NCBI RefSeq assembly: GCF_009671205.1
Contig: NZ_CP045309.1
Span: 1,984,001-2,048,000 of the forward strand
Direction: 5' to 3'
Origin: Micromonospora terminaliae
GTDB taxonomy: Bacteria; Actinomycetota; Actinomycetes; Mycobacteriales; Micromonosporaceae
DNA length: 64,000 bases
Shown: one piece after another, positions 1-8,763 of the stretch
Layout of the letters: each line of letters opens with the position of its first letter
How positions within the stretch are numbered: the first letter of the stretch is position 1
Translations under genes and position numbers: made by a program
The notes under the pieces: generated by a model
The model's input: the letters and a program-made list of their open reading frames with translations, nothing else
Database searches by the model: none
What the model was told of the DNA's origin: nothing

Positions 1-1377
1 CAGCGCGGGCACCTCCGGGTGCGGATGCCCGTCGAGCGCCGCGCGGACCTTGTCGCCCAGCTGGTAGCCGTCGAGGAAGTTCAGGAAGTACGGGGCGGAC
101 TTCCAGTACTCGACAGTCATCGGGGCGCCTACCGCCTCGGCGATCTTGCGCATCGCGACGTAGCTGCGCACGTCCCGGACGTCGAGATCGTCGGCAAGGC
201 TCAGCTGCTCGCGCAGCATCCCGTCCTGACCCAGCATGGGCCGTTCGGTGCGGCACATGACCCGCAGCAGCAGGCCGCGCAGCCAGTCACGCAGGTCGCC
301 GCAGGGCTCGCCGCGCACCAGCGCGTCCCGGTACGACTCGAACGCCTTGGTCACGTCAGCGTGCCACGGCTCGTCGTCGCTGAGGAATCGCAGCACCTGC
401 CGGAAGTCGGCGTAGTGGTCCTCGCCGGCGGCGGCCTCCTCGGCGAAGGTGAACGGCTTGTACGGGGTGGCCGACAGCAGCAGCACCCGGGCGGACCGGT
501 AGTCGAACAAATGTCGGGCGAGCTCGGCTCCCTCGCCGCCGTTCGGGTCGAGCAGTTCCCGGAACCGCTGGAACTCGTCGAGAATGATCAAGTCGGGTTC
601 GAGAACCTCGACGCCGGCTGTGGCCAGCGCCGTACGCAGGTCGCCGGTGAGCTTGCGGGCGGTCTCCCTCAGCGCGTCGGGCAGGACAGCCCGTCGGCCG
701 ATCCCGTCGAGCAGCGCGTCGAACTCGCCGAGCAGGCCCCGCCGCCGGGCCTGGCGCAGAAACTCGCCGCTGATCGTGGGATCGAGTTTCCGATTCAGGG
801 ACACCCACAGTCGGTTGCACTGGTCCTCGAACCGTTCCGGGGTGGAGACGCCCGCCTGCAACGCCCGCAGCGCCGCCCGGGTTCGCCAGCCGTCCCACGA
901 GCTCGCTTGCTCGAGGATCAGAAACAGCAGCGCCCGTTCTTCCGCCGTGCCGGTCCGCCAGCCCTGGTCGAAGGAGGTGCCGGGGGTGAACGCGACCAGG
1001 TTGATCGGCTTGCCGGCGCTGGCGGTCGCGGCGTTGAGCTGGTCCGCGTGCTTGGCGAGCAGGGTAAGCCGGCTGGACAGAGTGACCGTCTCGTCCGGGG
1101 TGACCCGGAGCCGCTCGATGTTCTGCCGCGCGACGTCCTGGTTGGAGCAGACGTATATGACGTCGACCCGCTCCACGCTGTCGTCGTCCTGCAGCCGCTG
1201 CAAGGCCTGCGCGATGACGCCTCGCGCGACGACACTCTTACCGAGCCCGGTCTCGTCGGCGACCAGGAACCGACGGGTCGGGTCGGCGCCGAAGTACCGA
1301 TCGATGACATGGGCGACGGTGGCGCGCTGGAAGTCCTTCAATCCGGCCATGACCGGGCCGGCGTCGTACCGTTTCAC
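1..1377 (-). CDS. SNF2/DEAD-like helicase, C-terminus beyond window edge
   Basis: Superfamily 2 helicase-type ATPase, third gene of a minus-strand operon. The 459 visible residues start at a GTG that overlaps the stop of the PLD gene (GTGA), so translation is probably coupled. Seen: motif I in DETGLGKS at about residues 41-48, a DEFQ motif II at about 267-270, and motif III in LLLSATPYK at about 299-307. The second RecA lobe with motifs V and VI would lie left of position 1, so the gene is cut by the window and not broken. Family knowledge: such enzymes remodel or translocate on nucleic acid, and pair with PLD proteins in defence systems such as DISARM. Inference: ATP-driven component of an anti-phage module. 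The family call is strong; the role is inferred. Confidence 0.85.
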   Translation of the reverse strand, partial: MKRYDAGPVMAGLKDFQRATVAHVIDRYFGADPTRRFLVADETGLGKSVVARGVIAQALQRLQDDDSVERVDVIYVCSNQDVARQNIERLRVTPDETVTLSSRLTLLAKHADQLNAATASAGKPINLVAFTPGTSFDQGWRTGTAEERALLFLILEQASSWDGWRTRAALRALQAGVSTPERFEDQCNRLWVSLNRKLDPTISGEFLRQARRRGLLGEFDALLDGIGRRAVLPDALRETARKLTGDLRTALATAGVEVLEPDLIILDEFQRFRELLDPNGGEGAELARHLFDYRSARVLLLSATPYKPFTFAEEAAAGEDHYADFRQVLRFLSDDEPWHADVTKAFESYRDALVRGEPCGDLRDWLRGLLLRVMCRTERPMLGQDGMLREQLSLADDLDVRDVRSYVAMRKIAEAVGAPMTVEYWKSAPYFLNFLDGYQLGDKVRAALDGHPHPEVPAL

Positions 1378-3125
1378 GAGCGCACCGCCTCCGTGATCAT
1401 GTCCCGCGCCGTGCTGATGACTCGCCACAGTTCGACGAAGCCCGGGGGCAGTAGACGCTCGCCGTTACCGCTGGCTTCGATGCGGGTGACCAGCCGGGCC
1501 AGGTCGTCGAGCTGCTCGGGCCGGTCGACGAGAGCGTTGAGCAGCAGCTCGAGGATTCCGGTTGCGCCAGAGCGCCAGGCGCCGATTTCACCGGCCTCGC
1601 CGCCGACGGTGGCGATAGCCTCGGTCCCGAGGCCGAGCATGAGCAGCAGGAACTGTAGGAACTTCTCCGGCGTGTCGATCTGCGCGGCGATGACATGGTC
1701 GAGCCGGTGTTCGGGATCGCCGACCAGAGCCGCGAGGACCACCGTCTGTTCCCGACCGGTGCTGTCCTCGACGCTGATTGCGACGAACGGGGTGACGTCG
1801 ACCAGCGCAAGCCCGCTGAACGTCGCGTCCACCGGCTGTCCCGGCGCAAGCACCACCACCTCCCCGCGGCGGGTGTGCAGCTGCGCGGTAATGCGCACGC
1901 CCAGGGCGTCGGGCAGGGCGTCCTCGGACGCCAGCCGAATGTGGTAGCTGTCGGCGTCGGACGTGACGGCGGCCGTCAGCGGGATGGCGGCGATGTCGCG
2001 GATCAGCTCACGAAGATCGGCCACCTCCGGCTCCGGTTCGATCGCGTTGTGGCGTTCGTGGGGTTCGAGGATCTCCCGGAAGCCCGCCGTGGGACCGACC
2101 AGAGCGTCGATGCCCCACTGGGTGCGGCTACCGACCAGTTCCACGAGCAGTTCGACGTTACCGCCGAACGCCGCGTCGGTGGCGTTCGCCGAGCCCAGCA
2201 GCACCCGCGCCTGGTGGCCCTTCTCCACCACATACAGCTTCGCGTGTAGCCCGGCGAGCACCTCCTGACCCGACGGCGCACCCTCGGCCGGCAGACCGGC
2301 GAGAGCATTGATCACCAGCGCTTGCACCCCGGTCAGGCTCTCCTCCGGGAGGCAGTCGAGCGTTTCCTGCCGGCTCACCAACGCGGGCTGCCCGCTCGGC
2401 GCGCACCTATCCAGACCACCGGGCGTGCAGAACGGCGACACCACCAAGTGCCGGGTACCCCCGAAATCCGGAAGCCGGGCGCCAGGCACGCCAAGAGCAT
2501 GAAAGAACATCTCCCGCGCGCCCTCGGGATACTCCCACTCGGCGCGGCGCAGGTCCTCGCCCAAGGCCTCAATCGCCGCCTGCCGGTGCGGCGGCAACGG
2601 CGCCACCGCCAGCCGCATCGCCTGCCGCAGCAGCTCAACCACCGGCCGGTTGGCCACCAGCCGCCGAGTGCCGATCACACCGTCCAGGCGCAGGCACACG
2701 TCCCAACTACGATCCTTGGTCAGGTTGCGGCTGAGCACCAGCAGCCGCAGCGACGTCTCCCCGGTCGCCTCGTCGTGGAACCGCAGCGCCCACAGCTTCG
2801 GATGAAACAGTCGCCCCGGCCCGGGCCGGCGAACCTGGTGCACCATCGGCTCGACAAACGCCAACAGCGCAGACGCCGTTGGGGGCACCACAATCTGCCC
2901 AGCCTGACAGAAAACGTCGATCCGGTCGGCGCAGTGCCGCACACCCTCCATCACCGCGATCGGGTCCGTCGACTCGCGCAGCCCGTGCGCGGCGAACGCC
3001 AGCGGGGCGACCAGCAGGCTTTCCAGATCGAGGGTGAACGTCAACGCCACGGCCCGGGACAGCCGCCCGCCCGGCGGCGGGCGCAGAGCGTCGAGCAGCA
3101 GCGCGCGGGAATCAGGCGCGAGCAC
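1374..3125 (-). CDS. phospholipase D-like (HKD) family protein
   Basis: 583 residues with two half-sites of the PLD superfamily. The first is FHPKLW (H108, K110) followed by LVLSRNLT with a distal aspartate near 138. The second is LHAKLY (H294, K296) followed by LLGSANAT and a distal glutamate near 326. Members are nucleases or phosphodiesterases that work through a phosphohistidine; the paired HxK sites fit a single active site built by two repeats. The GTG start lies 14 nt inside the upstream DUF6361 gene and the stop overlaps the helicase start, so the three genes form one translationally coupled operon. Expected role: nuclease partner of the helicase (inference). It resembles DrmC in domain type, but the neighbours are not those of DISARM. 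Confidence 0.85.
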   Translation of the reverse strand: MLAPDSRALLLDALRPPPGGRLSRAVALTFTLDLESLLVAPLAFAAHGLRESTDPIAVMEGVRHCADRIDVFCQAGQIVVPPTASALLAFVEPMVHQVRRPGPGRLFHPKLWALRFHDEATGETSLRLLVLSRNLTKDRSWDVCLRLDGVIGTRRLVANRPVVELLRQAMRLAVAPLPPHRQAAIEALGEDLRRAEWEYPEGAREMFFHALGVPGARLPDFGGTRHLVVSPFCTPGGLDRCAPSGQPALVSRQETLDCLPEESLTGVQALVINALAGLPAEGAPSGQEVLAGLHAKLYVVEKGHQARVLLGSANATDAAFGGNVELLVELVGSRTQWGIDALVGPTAGFREILEPHERHNAIEPEPEVADLRELIRDIAAIPLTAAVTSDADSYHIRLASEDALPDALGVRITAQLHTRRGEVVVLAPGQPVDATFSGLALVDVTPFVAISVEDSTGREQTVVLAALVGDPEHRLDHVIAAQIDTPEKFLQFLLLMLGLGTEAIATVGGEAGEIGAWRSGATGILELLLNALVDRPEQLDDLARLVTRIEASGNGERLLPPGFVELWRVISTARDMITEAVRS

Positions 3126-4347
3126 CGGCAGCCTCCGGCAGGTCGGCGGCGCAGCCGTCGTGGACGTCGATGAGGATCCGGCGTACCTGCGGCCAGCGGA
3201 ACACCAGTTGCCTGCTGCCCGACGCGCCGCTCCAGGTACGCAGCAGCTTCTCGTTGACCAGCCGAGACTGACCCTTCTTCACCGACCGTTCCCGCTCGGC
3301 CACCAGGTTCCGCAGGCTCTGGTCGTCCGCGGCGCCACCCGCGGCTCCGCTGGTGACCGCCTCGAGCCAGCGGTCGATGAACCGGCGCCCGGCGACATTC
3401 CCGGCGATCCGCGGATTCTGTTCGATCAGCCGATCCCACATACCCGACCGGTCCCAGCCCTTGAGGCCCCGCTCCGCCGACACACGATCGTCCCAGCCCT
3501 TCAGCTCATTGCGGTACCAGTCCACCGGCTCCTCGTGCTCGGTCAGACCTGCCACCTGATACCGCTCGGCGACGAGCAGGTTGTACAGCAGCGCCGCACC
3601 GTGGATCGCCAACGAGAACCGCACCGCGTCCCGCACCAACGATCCGATCGGCTCCGGAGCAACGAGCGCCGCCGGCTCATCCCACGGCGCCGTACTGTCC
3701 CAGCCTGGACAGTTCTCGGGCTGGAGCAGGTATGCCAGCAGGGTGCTCGGCGCGGCGGCGAGAAGCCGTTCCCGCAGCCATCGGGCCTCCTCCGGACTCA
3801 GCCTCAGCCCACCCTCGACCTCCGCCGGAAAACTCGCCGGAGCCGACGGCAGAGTCCGGTGCCACATTCCGCCCGACCGCTCGGTCAGCTCATCGGCTTC
3901 AACCAGGCCCGATGCGAGCCGGCCGCCGGGCGCGCTGTCGTCGGCGCCAGTCCGGATGCCGTACCGCAGCAGCGCCGCCGCGTAGATGCTCGACGGCAGC
4001 GTCCGCACACCCACCCCGGCCCGCCGGCCGATCACCCCCTCCGTGTCATCCCCGCGCAGCAGAGCGTCGATTACCTTCCGCTCGTTGCGATCGACCTGCG
4101 CGGCGAAGCGGTCACCGCGCAGCCCCCGGCGCTGCGCCTCCTGGAAGCACCACGGAACAATCAGCAGATACCGCGCCCGGGTCTGGATGACCGACGTGCC
4201 AGGGAAGAGCAGGTCGCTGAACGCGTCCCGGACCTGGCCGATGCCCAACTCGTCCCGGCTTTCCGTATCGCTGAACAGCTTGAGCAACTCGCGCAGGCGT
4301 TGCTGGTCCTCGCGGGAGCTGTCCAGCCAGCTCAGTCCCGAAGCCAT
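3112..4347 (-). CDS. DUF6361-type protein, first gene of helicase-PLD operon
   Basis: 411 residues starting at the ATG of MASGLSWLD, preceded by a GGAAGG ribosome-binding site; an upstream in-frame ATG at 4404 has none. The N-terminal SWLD...REDQQR segment, the following LGIGQVRDAFSDLLFPGTS stretch and the ARYLLIVPW segment match my memory of the DUF6361 family, whose biochemistry is unknown to me. The middle region reads like a helical sensor or scaffold and has no nuclease motif that I recognise. It leads the operon and overlaps the PLD gene by 14 nt. By position it may recognise the invader or set the specificity of the helicase and PLD proteins; that is inference. Family assignment is from sequence memory only. 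Confidence 0.75.
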   Translation of the reverse strand: MASGLSWLDSSREDQQRLRELLKLFSDTESRDELGIGQVRDAFSDLLFPGTSVIQTRARYLLIVPWCFQEAQRRGLRGDRFAAQVDRNERKVIDALLRGDDTEGVIGRRAGVGVRTLPSSIYAAALLRYGIRTGADDSAPGGRLASGLVEADELTERSGGMWHRTLPSAPASFPAEVEGGLRLSPEEARWLRERLLAAAPSTLLAYLLQPENCPGWDSTAPWDEPAALVAPEPIGSLVRDAVRFSLAIHGAALLYNLLVAERYQVAGLTEHEEPVDWYRNELKGWDDRVSAERGLKGWDRSGMWDRLIEQNPRIAGNVAGRRFIDRWLEAVTSGAAGGAADDQSLRNLVAERERSVKKGQSRLVNEKLLRTWSGASGSRQLVFRWPQVRRILIDVHDGCAADLPEAAGARA

Positions 4348-4712
4348 GAATACCTTCCACTCATACCCCTGCTCGGGCGAATTCGACACCGCGGAAAGAG
4401 GCAACAGCGTATCTAAATCCGTTGCACAATGCCGCCCGCTGGTGGAAGGTGCGGCTCAGGCGGCCCGTCGATCACCACGCCGCGTCCTGATGGGCCACTC
4501 ACTCGTCGCCTCCGGCCCGCCGGGCTATGACGCCCACCGCTCGTCATCACTGCACTACCGTAGGTGCTGCCGAGCGTGTCAGGGATGAGCCATTCGAGCG
4601 TGATTACACAACGTGCGCGCATTTTCCGCTGTCCGGCCGCGCCGGGTGATCTTTCGTCCCGGCAGGCCGCGACGTGTGGCCGCCGGGCGCCGGGCACCGA
4701 CATCGTCCCGAG

Positions 4713-5006
4713 ATCGAGGACTTCTACGACGGACGGTGGGTGAAGATCCGCGACCTGGCGCGGGAGAAGGGCCTGCCACGCCGGATGACGACGCACGGGC
4801 CGCGCCGCTCGCTGCTGACGCTGCTCGCCACGGAGGGCGTCGACCTGACGGCGCTGCGGACGATGGCCGGCCGCGCGAGCGTAACCACGACGATAAACGT
4901 CTACGTGCACGCAACGCGGCGGCACCACGTGCCGGTGCGGCGGATCGTCGGGGACTTCCTCGGCGTCGACGAGTTGGCGGCCGCCGGCTGGTGGCCGGTT
5001 GGCGGG
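4713..5006 (+). pseudogene. tyrosine recombinase (phage integrase) C-terminal remnant
   Basis: About 98 codons of the catalytic domain of a tyrosine recombinase. Visible are THGPRRSLLTLL, the H-x-x-R box, then a GRAS segment at the place of the usual GH, and INVYVHA carrying the nucleophilic tyrosine about 35 residues on. The first catalytic arginine and the whole N-terminal DNA-binding part are missing, and no in-frame integrase start exists upstream. The frame runs on without a stop into the next gene, as expected for a decayed end. It marks an old integration site next to the defence-like operon. An integrase can move genomic islands; this piece cannot be active. Confidence 0.75.
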
Positions 5007-5102
5007 CGCGAGCGGACAGGACGTGGCCGGCGGGCCGAGTGGCCCGCCGGGCCGCGCCTTCGCCGCTGCGGCGTGCCATATTCGATGTGCGGGGCTGGCG
5101 GC

Positions 5103-5636
5103 ATGATGGGACGGTGGATCACCATGAGTTGCGCCGTCAGGTGCTACGGCGGATCTGGTACCCCTGAAGGGCTCTTCGATGTCGCCCTGACGAATGGCCT
5201 CGCCGCGATAGTGGCGTTCGACAATACCGGCCTGGAGCGCGGCACGAACGGCAGGATGCTGTCGGCTAGCGCGCTGCTCAAGGTTCTCGAGGATGCGGGC
5301 ACGAGCTTGACTATGGGGCCCTACGCGAAGCTCTTAAGGTCACTCAGCCGATGCGCCACGGCCGAGCAGGCGACGAGGTTCTTGTTGGCGAGCTTGTATG
5401 AACAGGCGGCCCCCGATGCTTCGGGAATTGCTGGCATAGATGATCAGTTTTGCCAGGCCGAAAACCTCGAGGAGTGCGACGAATGCTGGCGGATCACATT
5501 CCCAGCGAGCTTCGATGAGTTCGGTGGCACCGACTCGCATGGGCGGTGCTTTGCCTGCGGCTACGAGCGGGATGCGGAGACAGCATGGCGAGATGCCCGC
5601 GATGCCGAGTGGGCACGGGTTATGAGCAAGGACTGA
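5103..5636 (+). CDS. hypothetical protein with C-terminal Cys motif, probable frameshift
   Basis: 177 residues as read from the ATG at 5103. The core (EGLFDVALTNG, then ECDECWRITFP and GRCFACGYERD) looks like a real protein and ends with two CxxC pairs that could bind zinc. The first 19 residues (MMGRWITMSCAV...) look poor. A second frame starting with GTG at 5114 gives DHHELRRQVLRRIWYP and then hits a stop at 5165; removing one C from the CCCC run at 5161-5164 joins it smoothly to EGLFDV. I think the true product begins at 5114 and that this copy carries a one-base insertion, real or from sequencing. I do not recognise the family. It sits just after the integrase remnant. Confidence 0.5.
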   Translation: MMGRWITMSCAVRCYGGSGTPEGLFDVALTNGLAAIVAFDNTGLERGTNGRMLSASALLKVLEDAGTSLTMGPYAKLLRSLSRCATAEQATRFLLASLYEQAAPDASGIAGIDDQFCQAENLEECDECWRITFPASFDEFGGTDSHGRCFACGYERDAETAWRDARDAEWARVMSKD

Positions 5637-6017
5637 TTGGGGCTGTATTTGATCGTGCAGTTGCAGGTGGCCGGGAACTATCGTTGGTCCTTGGTGCCCA
5701 CTCCTGTGAAGGTGCAGACGATCAAGGCGGCGTCGGGACCCCGCCTGTCGAGCCGCCCGCCCCTAGATCAACTGCTTGGCGTGGTTCTTCGGCTAGATGG
5801 TTCGGATTGCCGACTGCCTACGATGGGATGTGATCTTTACTGGCTCAGGTACGCCGCCTCGATCACCGGCCATGTCTTGTCCGCCAGGATTCTCTGTCCT
5901 GAAGGGCAGGATGTTCTAGCGAACGACTAACTTGAATAAACCATTTCCCTGCTTCGTGGCGATCCAGCGCCCGCATAGCGTAATGCCATCCGAATCCGTC
6001 GACGATGGTGGGGCATT
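5637..6017 (+). other. intergenic stretch, no gene seen
   Basis: The 381 bases between the Cys-motif gene and the secreted esterase are lower in GC than the surroundings. Short open frames here have no recognisable motif. The last 30 bases hold the esterase ribosome-binding site (GGTGGGG). I see no RNA gene or strong hairpin. Confidence 0.5.
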
Positions 6018-7574
6018 ATGGCGATCTGGACGGCCCGCCCGCGTACAGCGGCGATAGCGGCAAGCGTTGTGATGGCGGCGAGTCTTGCCGTACCGGGGTC
6101 GGCACTCGCCGCCGGCCCGCAGGTGACGATGACAAGAACCGCCGGAACAGCCGGCATCGTCACGCGCATCAACTCGATGCAACCGTGCCCCGTGCCAGCC
6201 GGGGAGCCATGGTCCTTGGTTGTCGCGACATTCGTAGACGCCGCAGGCAAGAGCTGGCCAGCGGAGACGTGGTCGACCGACGCCGACGGCACCTGGGGCC
6301 TCGACGGCTATCCCCTGCGCGTGCCCCGCCGAGAGGCTGTCTCGTTCAATCCGCCCGTGATGGGCGGCGACCCGGCGGCTGGCCCCGCGACCGTGGCGGT
6401 AACCTGCCGGTCCTATACGGACCAATCGGTCCTGCTGCAATACGCTCCGGTGGCGTTTACGGTCACCGGACCGTCACCGACGCTCAGCGTGTCGGCGGCC
6501 GCCGTCGCACCAGGCGGGCGCTTAACGGTGGCACCATCTGCTCGGTGCCCTGGAGGACCGGGCATCGCCTCGATTGCTCTAGAAGAGGAATCCGGCGCCT
6601 TGCACGGCGATGCCGAGCCTGTAGTAGACGCCCAAGGCAGCTGGCCGGCCACCTCGTTCCTGGTTCCGGCCACGCTCAGCCCTGGCACCTACGCGGTCAA
6701 CGTCAGCTGCAGTTGGAGTAGGACGGACTGGGCCTACTACGCCCAAACCTTCATCGCCGTTGGCTCGGGTGGCAGTGGATCCCCGCCGCCCGTCACGGTC
6801 GCACTCGGTGACTCCTTCTCGTCCGGCGAGGGCAACCCGAAGTTCGATGTGCCTACTGATCTGCCAGGTATGAATATGTGCCACCGCGCGGGCTGGGCGG
6901 CATGGCCGCGTCTGCTGGGCGTGCGCGCGGATCACCACCTAGCCTGCTCTGGCGACACCGTGGCCGACCTGTACGAGAGCAGGCAGACCCTCGCCCCCGA
7001 CAACCGGAGCCAGTTGAGCCGGCTGTGGGAGATCGAAAGGCTGCTGAACAACGCGGGCGACCATGTCGACCGAGTGACCCTGACTATCGGCGGTAACGAT
7101 ATCGGCTTCAGCGCGATCATGGGCGACTGCTTCTTTAGGGAATGCCTAGCTCATCCAGAAGACAACCTCGCCGCCGTGCATAACCTGCTCCCACGCGTCG
7201 TCACGCTGATCAGGCAGATCAAGAAGGCCGCGCCCGAGGCCGAGGTCGTCCTCGTCGGCTACCCGCGCCTCTTCCCGAAGAATCAGCGCGACAACACGTG
7301 CTGGTGGCTCACTCCGCGCGAGCGGGCGCGCGCTAACCAACTCGGCGTCGACCTTGACGCCACTCTGCGCCGTGCGGCGGCCAGTGCCGGAGCCCGCTTC
7401 GTCCTCGTAGCAGACGCGCTCAACGGTCATGAGCTGTGCACGGCCGATAGCTGGGTTTTTCAGGTCGACCCGACGATCTACCGTAAGGACCAGCGCCAGG
7501 GACACCCACTATGGCCAGGGCAGCGGGCGATTGCCCGCGCGGTCGCCCGCGAGTTGGGCCTACCGGCGGTCTGA
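6018..7574 (+). CDS. secreted SGNH/GDSL-family esterase or lipase
   Basis: 518 residues. The N-terminus is a Sec signal peptide (basic start, hydrophobic core, cleavage near ALA-AG at about residue 32). Residues about 35-250 look like two beta-sandwich or Ig-like segments. The catalytic domain starts with ALGDSFSSGEG (nucleophile S266), contains IGGND (oxyanion block III, about 358-361), and ends with DPTIYRKDQRQGHPLWPGQ, which gives the aspartate and H496. This matches secreted actinobacterial SGNH hydrolases, which cleave lipid or polysaccharide esters. The start ATG has a GGTGGGG site five bases upstream. A strong hairpin follows the stop, so it is probably monocistronic. The substrate cannot be told from sequence. 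Confidence 0.9.
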   Translation: MAIWTARPRTAAIAASVVMAASLAVPGSALAAGPQVTMTRTAGTAGIVTRINSMQPCPVPAGEPWSLVVATFVDAAGKSWPAETWSTDADGTWGLDGYPLRVPRREAVSFNPPVMGGDPAAGPATVAVTCRSYTDQSVLLQYAPVAFTVTGPSPTLSVSAAAVAPGGRLTVAPSARCPGGPGIASIALEEESGALHGDAEPVVDAQGSWPATSFLVPATLSPGTYAVNVSCSWSRTDWAYYAQTFIAVGSGGSGSPPPVTVALGDSFSSGEGNPKFDVPTDLPGMNMCHRAGWAAWPRLLGVRADHHLACSGDTVADLYESRQTLAPDNRSQLSRLWEIERLLNNAGDHVDRVTLTIGGNDIGFSAIMGDCFFRECLAHPEDNLAAVHNLLPRVVTLIRQIKKAAPEAEVVLVGYPRLFPKNQRDNTCWWLTPRERARANQLGVDLDATLRRAAASAGARFVLVADALNGHELCTADSWVFQVDPTIYRKDQRQGHPLWPGQRAIARAVARELGLPAV

Positions 7575-7587
7575 GGGATTTCGCCGC

Positions 7588-7618
7588 GCGGGCCGGACCT
7601 CGACGAGGTCCGGCCCGC
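7588..7618. terminator. strong hairpin after SGNH esterase
   Basis: A perfect 13-bp GC-rich stem (7588-7600 with 7606-7618) with a five-base loop, starting 13 bases after the stop codon. There is no T tract, which is common for actinobacterial terminators. Position and stem strength make a terminator likely. Confidence 0.75.
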
Positions 7619-7879
7619 ATGCTCTCTTTAACGGCGAGCTCCAGCTCGCTGGGGGATGTCCTGCAGGGCGCGATCGCCCTAGCGCCCCGCGTCCAGGTCG
7701 ACCTGGCGCGGGTCAGCTTCAATCGACTCCACGTGCTGAGCGCGTTCGTCAACGCCCACGGCGGTGCCACCGACACGGGATTCAGCCTCGCCCTGGTCAA
7801 TCCCACCGGCCATGTCCGGCGCGTGCTGTCGATGACCGGGATCCTGCCAACGTTCAGCACGCCCGACGCCGGCGATTAG
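7619..7879 (+). CDS. short STAS-like (anti-sigma antagonist-like) protein, probably truncated
   Basis: 86 residues from an ATG that lies in the right arm of the preceding hairpin. The order VQVDLARVSF, then NAHGGATDTGFSLALVNPTGHVRRVLSMTGILPTF matches the second half of a STAS domain, the fold of SpoIIAA/RsbV-type anti-sigma antagonists. The usual D-S-S/T-G-L phosphorylation loop after the second strand reads NRLHVL here, so the phosphorylatable serine is missing. The first strand and helix are also absent. Most likely a degraded antagonist. It converges with the small Cys-rich gene 13 bases away. Function is doubtful. Confidence 0.5.
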   Translation: MLSLTASSSSLGDVLQGAIALAPRVQVDLARVSFNRLHVLSAFVNAHGGATDTGFSLALVNPTGHVRRVLSMTGILPTFSTPDAGD

Positions 7880-7892
7880 TCCGTCAGGCGGA

Positions 7893-8183
7893 CTAGCTGT
7901 AGGTGCGGCACGGGTTGCGGTCGGCGCTGACGACCGGGTCCACCCGAACGTCCGGGCACATGCGGCAGCGCAGCACCAGGTGCCCGCCGCAGCGGCATGG
8001 CCACCAGTCGCAGACCGCCCGGGTCGTCGACCTGCCGACGTAGCTGTGCCCGCGCCGGCAGTGGTCCAGGGCAGCGCCGACCAGCTCGCGCACCTGCCGA
8101 TACGGGAAGGCGACGACGTGCCGGTCGGCGCGGCCCCGGGCGACCATGTGCCGCAGCTCGGCGGGGGAGGCGACGACAGTCAC
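7893..8183 (-). CDS. small cysteine/histidine-rich hypothetical protein
   Basis: 96 residues from a GTG start. The N-terminal two thirds look helical (ELRHMVARGRADRHVVAFPYRQVRELVGAALDHC), and the C-terminal part is rich in Cys and His (CDWWPCRCGGH, CRMC), suggesting a zinc-binding ribbon. I do not know the family. Amino-acid composition and third-position GC fit a real gene better than the opposite-strand frames do. No obvious operon partner. Confidence 0.5.
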   Translation of the reverse strand: MTVVASPAELRHMVARGRADRHVVAFPYRQVRELVGAALDHCRRGHSYVGRSTTRAVCDWWPCRCGGHLVLRCRMCPDVRVDPVVSADRNPCRTYS

Positions 8184-8502
8184 ACCGACGGGCGAGTTGT
8201 CAGCCCGGTCCCAGCGGATGGGGATGTATCATCGCGTGCGCAACTCCACCTGGACACGTTATTGAACATGCATACGAGACAGGGCGTCAGATCGGGCATT
8301 CGTCAGCTTCTCCCCGCCAGCCGGGGCCTCGTCCCGCCGGCCGGTAGGCATCGCAATACGTAGCTGAGGTCATCCTGGTACCTCTGACCTCCTCATTCCG
8401 ATTCGCGTTCCGCTGGCGGCCCTACGGAACACGAGGGCGTCCAGACCACGTCGACATCGCCATTGGTGTCGGCGTTGCCTGACAGATGTGGCTCGGTCGT
8501 GA
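8184..8502. other. intergenic stretch before IS21 remnant
   Basis: Short frames exist on both strands but none has a protein-like composition. Probably flanking debris of the IS21 insertion. I see no intact terminal inverted repeats. Confidence 0.4.
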
Positions 8503-8763
8503 CGAACACTGCGGGTGGTCCTGCCCGACCGGATGGGCTGCCTCAAGGGCGCAGTCGTCGTCAACGTGGTCTTCCCGACGGTGCAGTACGTGCGCTCTGC
8601 GGCGCATTACGGTTTCCGGCCTGACTTCTGCGGGGCCAAGGACCCGGAGTCCAAAAAGGCGCGGTCGAGGCCGCAGTGCGCCGTGGCAAAGTCGGAACTG
8701 GTCGTGCCCGCCGAAGGCTTCGGCGGCGACCTGAGCGTGGCCAATGCCGCCGTGGTCGCGTAG
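8503..8763 (+). pseudogene. IS21-family transposase (IstA-like) fragment
   Basis: About 86 codons in one frame: RTLRVVLPDRMGCLKG, then YVRSAAHYGFRPDFCGAKDPESKK, then AKSELVVPAEGFGGDLSVANAAVV. This is the middle of the rve-type catalytic core of actinobacterial IS21 IstA transposases, including the aspartate of DRMGCLK and the HYGFRPDFC segment. The segment that normally carries the third catalytic residue (DPESKG-x-VE) reads DPESKKARSRPQC and appears damaged. The frame opens just after a stop and ends at a TAG before the C-terminal part. There is no istB. It is a dead remnant. Confidence 0.75.

Noticed and set aside
19..1947. 642-codon open frame on the plus strand
   Set aside because: It is the shadow of the helicase and PLD genes on the other strand, which carry clear motifs and overlap in an operon.
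1..4347. Naming the first operon DISARM
   Set aside because: Helicase and PLD fit, but no DUF1998 or methyltransferase is visible and DUF6361 is not a DISARM component that I know.
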